From CADEFX01 sp046154585 (GTDB lineage: Bacteria > Pseudomonadota > Alphaproteobacteria > Rhizobiales > Hyphomicrobiaceae): 64,000 nt of DNA. The translations under genes and the position numbers were made by a program. Below the pieces are notes generated by a model, which searched no databases, was not told where the DNA came from, and saw only the letters and a list, made by a program, of their open reading frames with translations. How positions within the stretch are numbered: position 1 is the first letter of the stretch; each line of letters starts with the position of its first letter. Shown one piece after another: positions 9,188 through 18,474 of the stretch. The DNA lies in NCBI GenBank assembly GCA_046154585.1, contig JBJXDX010000074.1, positions 27,700-91,699 of the forward strand, in the 5' to 3' direction.

Positions 9188-9489
9188 CGTTGACGCGGGA
9201 TACATGCCGCGTGGCACTCTCGCAACAGACACACAACTGCTAGCGACAGCAGTACACCAATCGTGCTACGTGGACCGCGAAACCTGCTAGAGCAGGGATC
9301 GCTTTCGCATTGAATGAATCATTCCGCCTCACTCGAGATGTCGCTCTATTGAGGCACAAGCCGTCGTGTGTTGCCGCATGCGTGCCGCAAACAGTTGCGA
9401 AGGCCAGTGGAGCCCTGGCGAGAAACATGCAGCGCAAAAAGCGCGCATCATCGTCTCGCATACCAAGGGCACCGTAAGTCGGGGGTCAT
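9188..9489. other. intergenic spacer between phaZ and the M48-like gene
   Basis: A 302-bp non-coding stretch. The only structure seen is a 61-bp segment bounded by TAGAGC and GCTCTA (9288-9348), described separately. GTAAGTCGGGGGTCAT just before 9490 holds the ribosome site of the next gene. Confidence 0.5.
9288..9348. repeat. possible degenerate palindromic intergenic element
   Basis: A segment starting TAGAGCAGGGATCG and ending GATGTCGCTCTA, so its six terminal bases are exact inverted copies. The interior contains the near-palindrome GAATGAATCATTC. Rhizobiales genomes carry families of short palindromic intergenic repeats with GAGC...GCTC ends; this could be a decayed member. The interior pairs poorly, so the call is weak. 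Confidence 0.3.
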
Positions 9490-10251
9490 ATGAGCAAGAT
9501 CTCACGGTCGAGGGCCAAAGCGTCACCGTCCGTTCGTCTCTTGAAGGTTGTGGGCATCCATGCGCCGGTCGAGGTGCACCGTCACCCGACGGCACGCCGC
9601 CTGACTCTGCGCGTGAGCCGCACGCGCCGCGCGGTCATCCTGACGATGCCGCGCAGCTCGGACTTTCGCGAGGCCGACCAGTTTCTCTCGCGCAGCCTGG
9701 AGTGGGTGCGTGAACGTCTGGAGTGCGTGCCCGAGTCGGCCCCGTTCCGTGACGGTGCCACAGTTCCATTGCGCGGCGTGCCGCACAAGATCACGTTCAC
9801 TGGCGAGACCCGGCGCGGCGCCGTCGTCCGCATCGAGAGTGACACGAGCCGCAAGATGCCGGTCCTGCGCGTCTTCGGATTGCAGGAGCACGCACCGCGG
9901 CGACTCAAGGACTGGCTGATCGCCGAGGCCGCCCGCGATCTGGATGAGCGCGTCGCCTATCACGCCCGCGGCCTGAGCGTCAGGGCACGGCGCATCACCA
10001 TGCGCGATCAGAAAAGCCGCTGGGGCTCATGCTCGAGCGCCGGGCAGCTTTCGTTCTCCTGGCGCCTGGTGCTGGCGCCCCCGTTCGTCCTCGACTACGT
10101 CGCCGCGCATGAGGTCGCACATCTGCTCGAGATGAATCACGGCCCACGCTTCTGGCGCACCGTCGCCAAGGCGCTGCCCGAATACGAAGAAGCCAAGGCT
10201 TGGCTGCACATCCACGGCCTGGACCTCTACCGCTACGACGTCGAGGATTGA
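9490..10251 (+). CDS. YgjP-like (SprT-like) zinc metallopeptidase
   Basis: A 253-residue protein of the YgjP/DUF45 M48-like group. It has the zinc motif HEVAH at 207-211, the distal His217 in NHGPRFW, and the family signature KSRWGSCSS at about 175-183. The N-terminal half is a basic beta-rich region typical of the family. It lacks a signal peptide or membrane helix, so it should be cytosolic. The precise substrate of this family is unsettled; it is distantly related to the DNA-protein crosslink protease SprT. The start is supported by GGGGG six bases before ATG. The gene stands alone and converges on the PBP gene across a hairpin. Confidence 0.9.
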   Translation: MSKISRSRAKASPSVRLLKVVGIHAPVEVHRHPTARRLTLRVSRTRRAVILTMPRSSDFREADQFLSRSLEWVRERLECVPESAPFRDGATVPLRGVPHKITFTGETRRGAVVRIESDTSRKMPVLRVFGLQEHAPRRLKDWLIAEAARDLDERVAYHARGLSVRARRITMRDQKSRWGSCSSAGQLSFSWRLVLAPPFVLDYVAAHEVAHLLEMNHGPRFWRTVAKALPEYEEAKAWLHIHGLDLYRYDVED

Positions 10252-10323
10252 CGCCGCCTCGGCCGGCGTGATCGGCCCGCCCTCGCTACAAACTTCCCTT
10301 CCAAATTTTTGCGTTCCCGGAAG

Positions 10324-10342
10324 CCGCGCGCTGGGCGCGCGG
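10324..10342. terminator. hairpin between convergent genes (possible two-way terminator)
   Basis: CCGCGCGC and GCGCGCGG form a perfect 8-bp stem with a TGG loop, enclosed further out by CCCGG (10317-10321) and CCGGG (10347-10351). It lies between the convergent metallopeptidase and PBP genes. On the minus strand the outer arm is followed within a few bases by a short A-run rather than a T-run, so termination is inferred mainly from position. Confidence 0.45.
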
Positions 10343-10509
10343 TTATCCGGGATCTTTCCCGTTCATTGTTTGATTGTGCAACAGTGCTCCACATCGGCGC
10401 GGAAGGCCCCGGATCGGCGCGCTGGCCCGTCCCGTCCGGGGACGCAAGGGTTGAAGGAAATCCGTGGTTCGAAGACGCCACACATCAACGAGGTCGAATA
10501 GTTTTAGGC

Positions 10510-12459
10510 TTACGGCTGCGCCGCGCGCACCAGCATGGCGCGATTGCTTCTCTGATCAGCCCCATTGGCAGCGGCGTGCCCGAGCAGACCGCCCGGCGGC
10601 AGCCGTTCGTGTGCCGCCAGCATCACCTCGCGCCAGATGCGCGCCGGCAGCCCGCCACCGACGACTTTGTTCATCGGCTTGCCGTCGTCGTTGCCGACCC
10701 ACACGCCCGCCGCCAGTTGCGCGGTGTACCCGACGAACCAGGCGTCGCGGAACTCCTGCGTGGTTCCAGTCTTGCCCGCGGAGGGATGCCGCGGCAGCAG
10801 CGCGCGGCGCCCCGTGCCCGACACGATCACCGTATGCAGCATGTCGCTGATCTCGCCCGCGTGGTCGGGTGACACGAGCATGCGCGGCTGCGTCGCCGGG
10901 CGCGCATAGACGACAGCGCCGGAGCCCGTGCGCACCTTGCGCACCGCATGCGGCGTGACGCTCAGTCCGCCGCTCGCCAGCACGCCATAGGCGCCCGTCA
11001 GCTCGAGGACGGAAACCTCCGACGTGCCGAGCGCGATTGACGGGCTCGGCCGCAGTTCGGACGCGATGCCGAGCCGCTGCGCCAGCGAGATCACCCGTGA
11101 CGTGCCGACTTCCTGCTGCAGACGCACCGCCACCGAGTTGACGGACTGCGCCAGCGCAGTGCGCAGCGTGATCACGCCCTGATAGGTGCCGGAATCGTTG
11201 CGCGGGGTCCACCCGGCGACGGTGATCGGCGCATCCTGCACCAGGGTGTCAGGTGTCCAGCCGCGCTCGAGCGCGGCAAGATAAACGAACGGCTTGAACG
11301 CCGACCCCGGCTGGCGCCGAGCCCTGACCGCACGATTGAACTGGCTGTCCGCAAACGAGCGCCCCCCGACCAGCGCGCGGATGCGCCCTTCCGTGTCGAT
11401 GACGACCACCGCCGCCTGCTGCGCGCCGGCCGCCCGTCCCTCGGTCGCCAAGATCTGCTCGACCACCGCCTGCGCTGTGCGCTGCAGGCGCGTATCGATG
11501 GTCGTCTCGACCACCAGCTCGCCTGTATTCGGCCCGATCACTGGCGGCAAGCGGTCAAGCACGAACTCCACGGCGTACTGCGCGCCCGCCTCACGCTCGT
11601 TGGCATGCATCGCGAAGCGCACCGGCCGGCGCAACATTGCCGTTTCATCGGCCGCCGTAATGTACCCCGCATCCAGCATGCGCTTCAGCACAACCTGGGA
11701 GCGTGCGCGCGCGAGCACGGGGCTGTTGGCCGGCGAGTAGCGCGACGGCGCCTTCAGCAGCCCAGCCAGCACGGCCGACTCCGCCACCGTCAGGCTGCGC
11801 GCCGACTTGCCGAAATACCGATGCGATGCAGCCTCGATGCCGTAGGCGCCGCCGCCGAAGTACACCCGGTTGAGGTAGAGCTCCGCGATGTCCTGCTTGG
11901 AGAGCCGCACCTCCAGCCAGAGCGCCAGCATCAGCTCCTCGACTTTGCGTCTGAGCGAGCGCTCCGACGTCAGGAACAGGTTCTTGGCGAGCTGCTGCGT
12001 GAGGGTTGAGCCGCCCTGCGCATAGCGTCCGGCCTTCAGGTTGGCAAAGCCCGCGCGCGCGATGCCGATCGGATCGAGCCCCCAATGAGTGAAGAATCGC
12101 CGGTCCTCGGTGGCGACTACGGCGTTGATGACATGGCGCGGTAGAAGATCGAAGGGCACGAAGTCATAGGCCTCGCCCCGCTCCGCCAGCAGCGAGCCAT
12201 CCGCCGCCAGCACGCGCACCACCGGCGCCTTGTCGCGCTGGCGCAGGGCAGATGGGTCCGGAAAACGGACGGTGTAATAGATGAAAGCGAGGGACAGAAC
12301 GATGGTGCCGGCAAGACCGGCGAAAACTGCGAGCACCGTTGCTGCGCGGATCTGGCCGCGCAGACCGAACCGGCCGCGGGTCCGCTTGCCCGGTCGCGCT
12401 GCCGCGCCCGTAGCCGCTCTGCCAGTTGGACGCGCTGTCTTCGGCCTTGTCCGTCCCAT
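10510..12459 (-). CDS. class A penicillin-binding protein (PBP1A family)
   Basis: A 649-residue bifunctional peptidoglycan synthase. A basic Arg/Pro-rich N-terminus (1-36) is followed by one membrane helix (about 42-64). The glycosyltransferase domain includes ATEDRRFF with catalytic Glu118, GGSTLTQQLAKN and the LYLNRVYFGGGAYGIEAA block. The transpeptidase domain has SAFK with nucleophile Ser386, SVN at about 439-441 and KTG at about 563-565. It polymerises and crosslinks cell wall in the periplasm from an inner-membrane anchor. The ATG at 12459 is preferred over an upstream TTG at 12474. All catalytic motifs are intact. Its neighbour upstream is a glycosyltransferase about 250 bp away, so co-transcription is uncertain. 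Confidence 0.94.
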   Translation of the reverse strand: MGRTRPKTARPTGRAATGAAARPGKRTRGRFGLRGQIRAATVLAVFAGLAGTIVLSLAFIYYTVRFPDPSALRQRDKAPVVRVLAADGSLLAERGEAYDFVPFDLLPRHVINAVVATEDRRFFTHWGLDPIGIARAGFANLKAGRYAQGGSTLTQQLAKNLFLTSERSLRRKVEELMLALWLEVRLSKQDIAELYLNRVYFGGGAYGIEAASHRYFGKSARSLTVAESAVLAGLLKAPSRYSPANSPVLARARSQVVLKRMLDAGYITAADETAMLRRPVRFAMHANEREAGAQYAVEFVLDRLPPVIGPNTGELVVETTIDTRLQRTAQAVVEQILATEGRAAGAQQAAVVVIDTEGRIRALVGGRSFADSQFNRAVRARRQPGSAFKPFVYLAALERGWTPDTLVQDAPITVAGWTPRNDSGTYQGVITLRTALAQSVNSVAVRLQQEVGTSRVISLAQRLGIASELRPSPSIALGTSEVSVLELTGAYGVLASGGLSVTPHAVRKVRTGSGAVVYARPATQPRMLVSPDHAGEISDMLHTVIVSGTGRRALLPRHPSAGKTGTTQEFRDAWFVGYTAQLAAGVWVGNDDGKPMNKVVGGGLPARIWREVMLAAHERLPPGGLLGHAAANGADQRSNRAMLVRAAQP

Positions 12460-12713
12460 GCCGATGGTCCGCAAGCAATTGGTGCAACGTGCCCCCGCAT
12501 TGCTGCCAGATCGCTTTTAAGGACTGGTTTACAAATGGCGCTGCCAGATCTCGGAGCGCGGCATTCCGACCACAGGTAGAGGGTTGCGGCAGGCGTCGAC
12601 CCAGGTGTTCCGGAACGAGGGCAAGTTGATCTTGTCGCGCGTGAAGCCGGCGTGGTTGCTCCGAACGGGTCGCGGACATTCGCCATGCTCGAGAAAGTCG
12701 GGCGGCCCGAACC

Positions 12714-14471
12714 TCACGTGCAATCCCGGCCCAGATCGCGTATCGCCGCAGCCGACAGCGACGGACAACGATCCGGCGCGCGCGATCGGCATGCCGCAAT
12801 CTGCTCGGGACGACCTGCGACGTAGAATGAGAACATGAGCCCGCAGCCCCGGGCAACGTTGACTCCGGACGCGCATGCGACGCGGCGCAACGCCAGCCGG
12901 CTGCGACGAGCAAACTCCTCCTCCAGGTCCCGTTGCCAGCGATGCTCCACAATCACCATCACCGCACCGCGTGTGCTGGACGCTTGCGCGACATCGGTGG
13001 ACCATGACGATCGCACACGATGGCCGAGCACAAAGGGGAGGCTGGGCTCTCGGTAGCCGATGACGTCGACGGGACCACCGGGACACTGCTCCAGTGTGCC
13101 CAGTGTCTGCGCGATCTCGCGGCTGACCCAGAATGGGTTGAGGTTGGAGAGCACGACAACGAAAGCGAGAACGTTGAGCACCGCGACACCGGCAATGCCC
13201 AGCACGAGCCAGGCGCCGAGTTGAGATCGGCGGGCGGCCACAACCGCGAGCATCAGCAGCGTGACGACTGAGGCAGCCATGAACCACGTCATGAGCGGCA
13301 CCTCGGCAGCGACCATGCGATGCAGCATGTATGCCGCAACCGGCACCGCGGCGATGCCCGCAGCGGCAAATATGGCGGTGGCGAGATCGACGCGAAAGCC
13401 ATCGCGCCGTTTCCACGACTCCACAACGGTAACGGCCACCAGCCCGGCCGCAGGCACAAACAGGTTTTGCGCCACGTAGAGGGCAGGCTTGTCGGACAAC
13501 AACTCCAGATAGACTAGGTATCCCCCCATCGAAGCGAGCAGGAAGCGGGTGACAGGCGTCAGGCCCAATGCCCGATGCCGCAGCACCGCGGACAGCAGCA
13601 AGAGTTGTGCGGGCACGAACCCGACCTGAAGGGACGCCACGAAGAGGCCGGGATAGGCTGGAAAGTTCATCTGCTGCGAACCGGCCAGTGCCGAAAGCAG
13701 CTCGCGCAGGCTCAACCCGCGCCATGGTGGCTCACCGTAGGCAGCCGTGCTGGCAGCAATCCACAGTGCCGCCATGATCACCGTAACGGCAATCCCGATC
13801 CAAGGCCTCAGGCAGGCGAGCAAGCTGCAACGGCGATCCAGGATCCACAGCGCCGCCAGCGTCGTTGCGCTCACAATCGGCACGGAGAAAGCATTGAGCG
13901 GTATCGACAGCCCCTGCGCAATCCAGAACACTGTCGCCGCTCCACGCACCCTCTCGCCAGATGGCGCTGCATAGAGCCGCAGCATCGACAGCTGTGCCGC
14001 GACCAAGGCGGGAAACACAAGCGGCTCGGCGATAGCCAGGTGAGCCTGCAATACGAGGACAGGCGTGACGGCAACCAGAGCCGCAGCGATGAAGGCTGCG
14101 TCAGCGCCGATCACCGGACGATAGAAGCGGAAAGCGAGCCAAACCCCGAGCATCGTGCATAGAAGCGACGCCAGCCGATAGGTTGCGATCGCATCGGTGG
14201 GGAGTCCGAGCCTAGCAGCAAGCGACTGCAGCCATACGGCGCCGACAGGCTTGCGTATGCTCACCGCGTCGAGCCCGGTCCAGGTTCCCGCCTCCGCAAG
14301 CTGTCTGGCGTTGCTGGCGAAAAACACCTCGGTGCGGTCCACAGGCGGCAGCAACAGCAGGCCGGGCGCAACGCAACAGAAGACGAGCGTGACAAGAACT
14401 ATTCCGGCCAGGAGCGGCCGTCGCGCCAGCTCCTCAAGACAACGCCGACTGACTAAGTCGAAGCATTGCAC
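12714..14471 (-). CDS. GT83/ArnT-like polytopic glycosyltransferase
   Basis: About 585 residues with roughly ten to twelve membrane segments. The first periplasmic loop carries the acidic and basic residues usual in ArnT/PMT-type transferases: PPVDRTEVFFASNARQLAE then SIRKPVGAVWLQS. Such enzymes move a sugar from an undecaprenyl-phosphate carrier to lipid A, a protein or another glycan on the outer face of the inner membrane. The frame extends upstream to a GTG at 14552, but those 27 residues are Cys-rich and look untranslated. I prefer GTG 14471, preceded by AGGTGG. The last ~90 residues form a soluble Cys-containing tail. Donor and acceptor cannot be told from the sequence. Confidence 0.75.
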   Translation of the reverse strand: MQCFDLVSRRCLEELARRPLLAGIVLVTLVFCCVAPGLLLLPPVDRTEVFFASNARQLAEAGTWTGLDAVSIRKPVGAVWLQSLAARLGLPTDAIATYRLASLLCTMLGVWLAFRFYRPVIGADAAFIAAALVAVTPVLVLQAHLAIAEPLVFPALVAAQLSMLRLYAAPSGERVRGAATVFWIAQGLSIPLNAFSVPIVSATTLAALWILDRRCSLLACLRPWIGIAVTVIMAALWIAASTAAYGEPPWRGLSLRELLSALAGSQQMNFPAYPGLFVASLQVGFVPAQLLLLSAVLRHRALGLTPVTRFLLASMGGYLVYLELLSDKPALYVAQNLFVPAAGLVAVTVVESWKRRDGFRVDLATAIFAAAGIAAVPVAAYMLHRMVAAEVPLMTWFMAASVVTLLMLAVVAARRSQLGAWLVLGIAGVAVLNVLAFVVVLSNLNPFWVSREIAQTLGTLEQCPGGPVDVIGYREPSLPFVLGHRVRSSWSTDVAQASSTRGAVMVIVEHRWQRDLEEEFARRSRLALRRVACASGVNVARGCGLMFSFYVAGRPEQIAACRSRAPDRCPSLSAAAIRDLGRDCT

Positions 14472-14926
14472 CGTGCCACCTGCTTGAAGTGCCACACATG
14501 GACCGATCCCCACGCACAACTGACAGCAACGGGAGGCAACACAATCGACCACATCGGCTTGCCTTCCACCGTTGCGAAGGCAGCCCCATGAACGTCAGTC
14601 GTCAGTATCGCAGGGCTCTTCGAATGGCCATGGCAGGCGCGCGTTATCCACTGTATCCGCTGTCGCGGACATACGCTTGCGCGATCGGCAGAAGCGGGCA
14701 CCCGGTGTGAGGGCGCTGCCCCGCCCTTTCGCATTCCCCATGTTTCGGCCCCATGTTTCAGCCAACCTGCTTCATTGCGCGATTTTGCAGGACTGGTTAG
14801 TCGCACGGTTTTCCCGTAATCGGGGAGGACCGACGCACTCTCGGTAACCGTTGGCGACCTTCTCGCTCTTGGCATCTCCCAGCGCCCGCCGCATGCTCAC
14901 CACTCCGGACACCACAAGGAACCCGC
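14472..14926. other. 455-bp divergent spacer before the CaiB-type gene
   Basis: Non-coding as far as I can see. It holds two adjacent copies of CCCCATGTTTC at 14736-14746 and 14749-14759 (13-bp period). The ribosome site AAGGA precedes the ATG at 14927. No paired promoter boxes could be assigned with confidence and no RNA gene was recognised. Confidence 0.5.
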
Positions 14927-16117
14927 ATGACTGACCAGCCGCTTTCGGGCATTCGCGTCGTCGATCTGACGCGTGTCCTGTCAGGCCCCTTCTGCACGAT
15001 GATGCTCGCTGACATGGGCGCCGACGTCATTAAGATCGAGCCTCCGGGCAGCGGCGACACGGTGCGCGGCGCGGGCGACCAGAAGAACGGCATGAGCTGG
15101 TACTTCGCGAGCTTCAACCGCAACAAGCGGTCGCTGGCGATCGACCTGCGCAGCCAGCAGGGCAAGGAGATCCTGGCCCGCATGATCGCCGGCGCCGATG
15201 TGCTGGTCGAGAATTTCCGCCCCGGCGTGCTCGCCGAGATGGGCTTCGACCAGGCGCGCCTCGATGCCCTGAACCCGCGTCTCGTCGTTGCCAGCATCAA
15301 CGGCTACGGCTCGACCGGCCCCTACGTGCAGCGCCCGGCCTTCGATTTCATCGCCCAGGCCATGAGCGGCCTGATGAGCACGACGGGCGCGCCCGGCGGC
15401 GAGCCGATGCGGGCCGCACCGCCCATCACCGATCTCGTGGCCGGCCTCTACTGCGCCTTCGGCATCACCAACGCACTGCACACGCGCAATGCCACCGGCA
15501 AGGGCCAGCGCGTCGAGGCGGCCATGGTCAACGGCATGGTGAGCATGCTCGCGTATTTGGCATCGGAATATTTCGCGCGCGGCACCGAGCCCGAGCGCAC
15601 CGGCAACGACCACCCGCTGTGCGCGCCCTACGGGCTGTTCCATACCAAGGACGGCGACATCGCCGTGGCGCCGGCCACCAAGGAGACGCTCGAGCGCTTC
15701 ATGACGACGATCGGCCTCGAGGATCTCCTGACCCGGCCGGAGTACAAGACCATGCCGCAGCGGCACGCCCGCCGGCACGAGTTGCGCATCCCCGTCAATG
15801 AGGCACTCTCCACCGACACGCAGGACAACTGGATCGACCGCCTCAATGCCGCGGGCGTGCCGTGCGGCAAGGTCCTCTCGCTCGGCGAGGTCTTTGACGA
15901 TCCGCAGATCAAGTCGCAGGACATGGTGCTCGATGTGGACCACGGCCAGCACGGCACGATCCGCATGGTGGGCTTCCCGGTCAAGATGAGCGGCACGCCC
16001 TGCGCCATCCGCCGGCCGGCGCCGCGTCTTGGCGAGCATACGTCCGAGGTGCTGACGGAGCTCGGCCTGAGCGAGCCCGAGCTTGCCGCGCTGAGGGCCG
16101 CGAAGGTCGTAGCTTAG
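14927..16117 (+). CDS. CaiB/BaiF (family III) CoA-transferase
   Basis: A 396-residue family III CoA-transferase. The N-terminal Rossmann-like part has LSGIRVVDLTRVLSGPF and MGADVIKIEPPGSGD, and the likely catalytic Asp140 lies in RPAFDFIAQAMSGLM. The family transfers CoA between carboxylic acids in the cytosol through an aspartyl-CoA anhydride. Its length and all conserved blocks are normal, so it is probably active. Substrates vary widely (oxalate, carnitine, succinate or mesaconate-type acids) and are not predictable here. Its stop overlaps the stop of the convergent aminotransferase gene by four bases. Confidence 0.92.
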   Translation: MTDQPLSGIRVVDLTRVLSGPFCTMMLADMGADVIKIEPPGSGDTVRGAGDQKNGMSWYFASFNRNKRSLAIDLRSQQGKEILARMIAGADVLVENFRPGVLAEMGFDQARLDALNPRLVVASINGYGSTGPYVQRPAFDFIAQAMSGLMSTTGAPGGEPMRAAPPITDLVAGLYCAFGITNALHTRNATGKGQRVEAAMVNGMVSMLAYLASEYFARGTEPERTGNDHPLCAPYGLFHTKDGDIAVAPATKETLERFMTTIGLEDLLTRPEYKTMPQRHARRHELRIPVNEALSTDTQDNWIDRLNAAGVPCGKVLSLGEVFDDPQIKSQDMVLDVDHGQHGTIRMVGFPVKMSGTPCAIRRPAPRLGEHTSEVLTELGLSEPELAALRAAKVVA

Positions 16118-17289
16118 AACGCGGCGGATGCGGCCGCGATTGCCGCGCCGCGTTTGATGGGCGGACCAAGCTCGCTCAGCACATCTTCCAGGTGCAGCAG
16201 GTCAGTCAGGATATCGCCCTCGCCGATCGCGCCCATGGTGCCGATGCGGATCATCTTGCCCGCCATCCGGTTGCGGGCGCCGGCAATGACGGTGCGATGC
16301 TTCTCGTACATGCGGCGGACGATATCGCGTCCGTCGATGCCGTCCGGCGCATGGAACACCGCAACGGTGTTGGATTGCAGCTCCGACGTCGCAAAATTCC
16401 TCAAGCCCAGCGCGGCCGCTCCGACCTTCATGCCGTGCGACAGCCGGCGGTGCCGCTCCAGCACGTTCGCCAAGCCGTCCTCGTGGATCATGTCGAGCGC
16501 GGCATCGAGACCCTGCACCAGCGACACCGCCGGCGTGAACGTCGACTCGCCCTTGTCATAGGCATCGCGTGCGCGGCGCAGATCGAAATAGAACCGCGGC
16601 ATGCCGCTGTCCCGCTCGATCACCTTCCAGGCCTTGTCGCTGATCGACATGAGCCCGAGGCCCGGCGGACACATCAGGGCCTTCTGCGACCCGGCCACCA
16701 GAATGTCGACGCCCCAAGCGTCCTGGCGCACCTGTATGCCGCCAAGCCCGCTGACGGTGTCGGACACGAGCAGCGTCGGCCGGCCCTTGAGCAGGCGCCC
16801 TGCGGTTTCGAGATCGCCGCGGACACCCGTCGCGCTTTCGTTGTGGACCAGTACCAGTGCGCGATACTCATGGGTGTTGAGATGCCGCTCCAGCACGTCA
16901 GGCGCAACCGTCTCGCCCCACGGCACGACGATTGGATCGACGACGGCGCCCAGGGCCTTGGCGATGGTGGAGAAACGCTCGCCCCACTGCCCGTTCTCGA
17001 CGATCAGGATTCGCTCGCCTGGACTGAGAACATTGAGCAGCGCCGCCTCCATGACGCCCGTGCCGCTCGATGCGAACAGGTGTACCTGATTGGACGTGCC
17101 GAACAGCGGCTGCAGCTTGGTGATCACGCCGGCCCACAGCTTGCGGAACTCGGGGCCCCGATGCGAGATCATGGGCTTGGCAATGGCCGCGCGGACGCGC
17201 TCGGGCACGGCGATGGGGCCGGGCAGGCGCAGCCGGTAGGTATCCACCGGGTGCGTCAGAGCATTGGCAGAAGGGCGATCGGCAATCAT
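16114..17289 (-). CDS. class V aminotransferase (alanine/serine-glyoxylate type)
   Basis: A 391-residue PLP enzyme of fold type I. The family blocks RLPGPIAVPERV (substrate-side N-terminus), ASSGTGVMEAAL (cofactor phosphate loop), VHNESATGVRGDL, and SDTVSGLGG are present. The Schiff-base lysine is Lys203 in GSQKALMCPPGL. These residues fit serine-glyoxylate or alanine-glyoxylate aminotransferases, which convert glyoxylate to glycine. The ATG at 17289 has a strong GGAGGA seven bases upstream; a longer frame to 17322 is unlikely. It faces the CoA-transferase, with overlapping stops. A link to glyoxylate or oxalyl-CoA metabolism between the two convergent genes is conceivable but only inferred. 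Confidence 0.9.
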   Translation of the reverse strand: MIADRPSANALTHPVDTYRLRLPGPIAVPERVRAAIAKPMISHRGPEFRKLWAGVITKLQPLFGTSNQVHLFASSGTGVMEAALLNVLSPGERILIVENGQWGERFSTIAKALGAVVDPIVVPWGETVAPDVLERHLNTHEYRALVLVHNESATGVRGDLETAGRLLKGRPTLLVSDTVSGLGGIQVRQDAWGVDILVAGSQKALMCPPGLGLMSISDKAWKVIERDSGMPRFYFDLRRARDAYDKGESTFTPAVSLVQGLDAALDMIHEDGLANVLERHRRLSHGMKVGAAALGLRNFATSELQSNTVAVFHAPDGIDGRDIVRRMYEKHRTVIAGARNRMAGKMIRIGTMGAIGEGDILTDLLHLEDVLSELGPPIKRGAAIAAASAAF

Positions 17290-17449
17290 CGGCGTATCCT
17301 CCGCGCCAGCGATCGGGAGCACCGGCGAGTGCTGCTTTTAGCGCCGCCGGGCGTCCATCGCCAGCCGCGGTTTCACCTGCTGGTCACGCATCGGGCGCCA
17401 TGCCATCGTTCGCTCGTGTGATGATCGAGAAATTCGCCGTATCTACCGG

Positions 17450-17495
17450 CCGAAGTTCGCTCCCCTACCCAGCTGAGAACTCGGGCGAACTTCGG
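17450..17495. promoter_or_regulatory. 11-bp inverted repeat, possible operator pair
   Basis: CCGAAGTTCGC at 17450-17460 and its exact complement GCGAACTTCGG at 17485-17495 are separated by 24 bp. Each arm contains its own 9-bp palindrome, CGAA(G/C)TTCG, with centres 35 bp apart. They lie 36-81 bp before the nuclease-like gene, in the spacer shared with the divergent aminotransferase. This suits two dimer sites for one regulator; the regulator is unknown. Confidence 0.6.
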
Positions 17496-17530
17496 AATCG
17501 GGACACTGGCAGGGTGCGGGGAGCACGGGC

Positions 17531-18454
17531 ATGTTCGAGGCCTTACGCCACGGCAGTGCAGCGGCTTGGGCGGTCGTTCTCATGGCGACCCTCGCCGGTT
17601 CGGCGCTAGCCGCAGACCTCACCATCGCGCCCGGCTGCACGCTGCCGGCCGGTCCTGTCCGTGCAGTGACACGCATCCTCGACGGCGACACGGTGCAACT
17701 GGACGACGGCAGCGAGCTACGCCTGATCGGAGCGCTCGCGCCGCACGCTCACGACGCGGGCGCAGACCTCGGCGCCTGGCCACCAGCCGAGGAGGCGCGG
17801 CGCACACTCAGCGACCTAGTTCTCGGCAAGACCGTCGCTCTCGCCTTCGGCGGCTTGCGCACGGACCGCTACGGCCGCTGGCTGGCGCACGCGATCGTGG
17901 AGCCCGAGGGCCGCAAGGAATGGTTGCAGGGACATATGCTGGCGCGCGGCATGGCGCGGGCCTACGCGCTGAAGGACAACGCCGCCTGCATCAGCGACCT
18001 CCTGGATCTCGAGCGTCCGGCGCGCGAGGGAAGCCTCGGTCTGTGGGCTAACGCGGCCTATCAAATCCGCTCCGCAGACAGCCCGCGCGAACTGCTCGCC
18101 TATCGCCACACGTTCCAGCTCGTCCTCGGTCGCGTCGCTACGGTCTCAAAGGCCCGTGATGCAACTTACTTGAACTTCACGAAAGACAGACGCGGCTTCG
18201 CGGCGGTGATCAAACACTCGGGCCAAGCGCCGCCTGGCGGCATGCCTCCCCACGACCTGCAGAATCGCGCGGTGCTCGCGAGGGGCTGGATCGACCGGCG
18301 CAACGGCCCCGTGATCGAGATCGACACGGCCGGGCAGATCGAGCTGCTCGACAGTCCCGATGCCGTTGGGTCATTGCAGAGGGCAGTGCCGCGCCGCTAT
18401 GACCGGGCGCAGAAACGCAACGTGCCCGGCGGACGGGCCGCCGGGCACGAATGA
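17531..18454 (+). CDS. secreted thermonuclease-fold (SNase-like) protein
   Basis: A 307-residue protein with a signal peptide (about 1-30, ending SALA-A) and a staphylococcal-nuclease OB-fold domain at about 42-175. Conserved features are ILDGDTVQLDDG, LRLIG and DRYGRWLAHAIV, which keep the arginines corresponding to both catalytic Arg residues of SNase. The position usually held by the catalytic Glu (bacterial consensus DAPE) reads LAPHA, so the general base appears to be replaced. It may therefore bind rather than cut nucleic acid. A further ~110 residues follow the domain without a recognised match. The start has GGGGAG seven bases upstream. Confidence 0.8.
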   Translation: MFEALRHGSAAAWAVVLMATLAGSALAADLTIAPGCTLPAGPVRAVTRILDGDTVQLDDGSELRLIGALAPHAHDAGADLGAWPPAEEARRTLSDLVLGKTVALAFGGLRTDRYGRWLAHAIVEPEGRKEWLQGHMLARGMARAYALKDNAACISDLLDLERPAREGSLGLWANAAYQIRSADSPRELLAYRHTFQLVLGRVATVSKARDATYLNFTKDRRGFAAVIKHSGQAPPGGMPPHDLQNRAVLARGWIDRRNGPVIEIDTAGQIELLDSPDAVGSLQRAVPRRYDRAQKRNVPGGRAAGHE

Positions 18455-18474
18455 TACTAGGTGCCGCCGCGCAG

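Noticed and set aside
12529..13725. 398-codon minus frame overlapping the glycosyltransferase in another frame
   Set aside because: It shows no family features and is Arg/Ser/Cys-rich; the GT83-like frame has membrane helices and expected loops.
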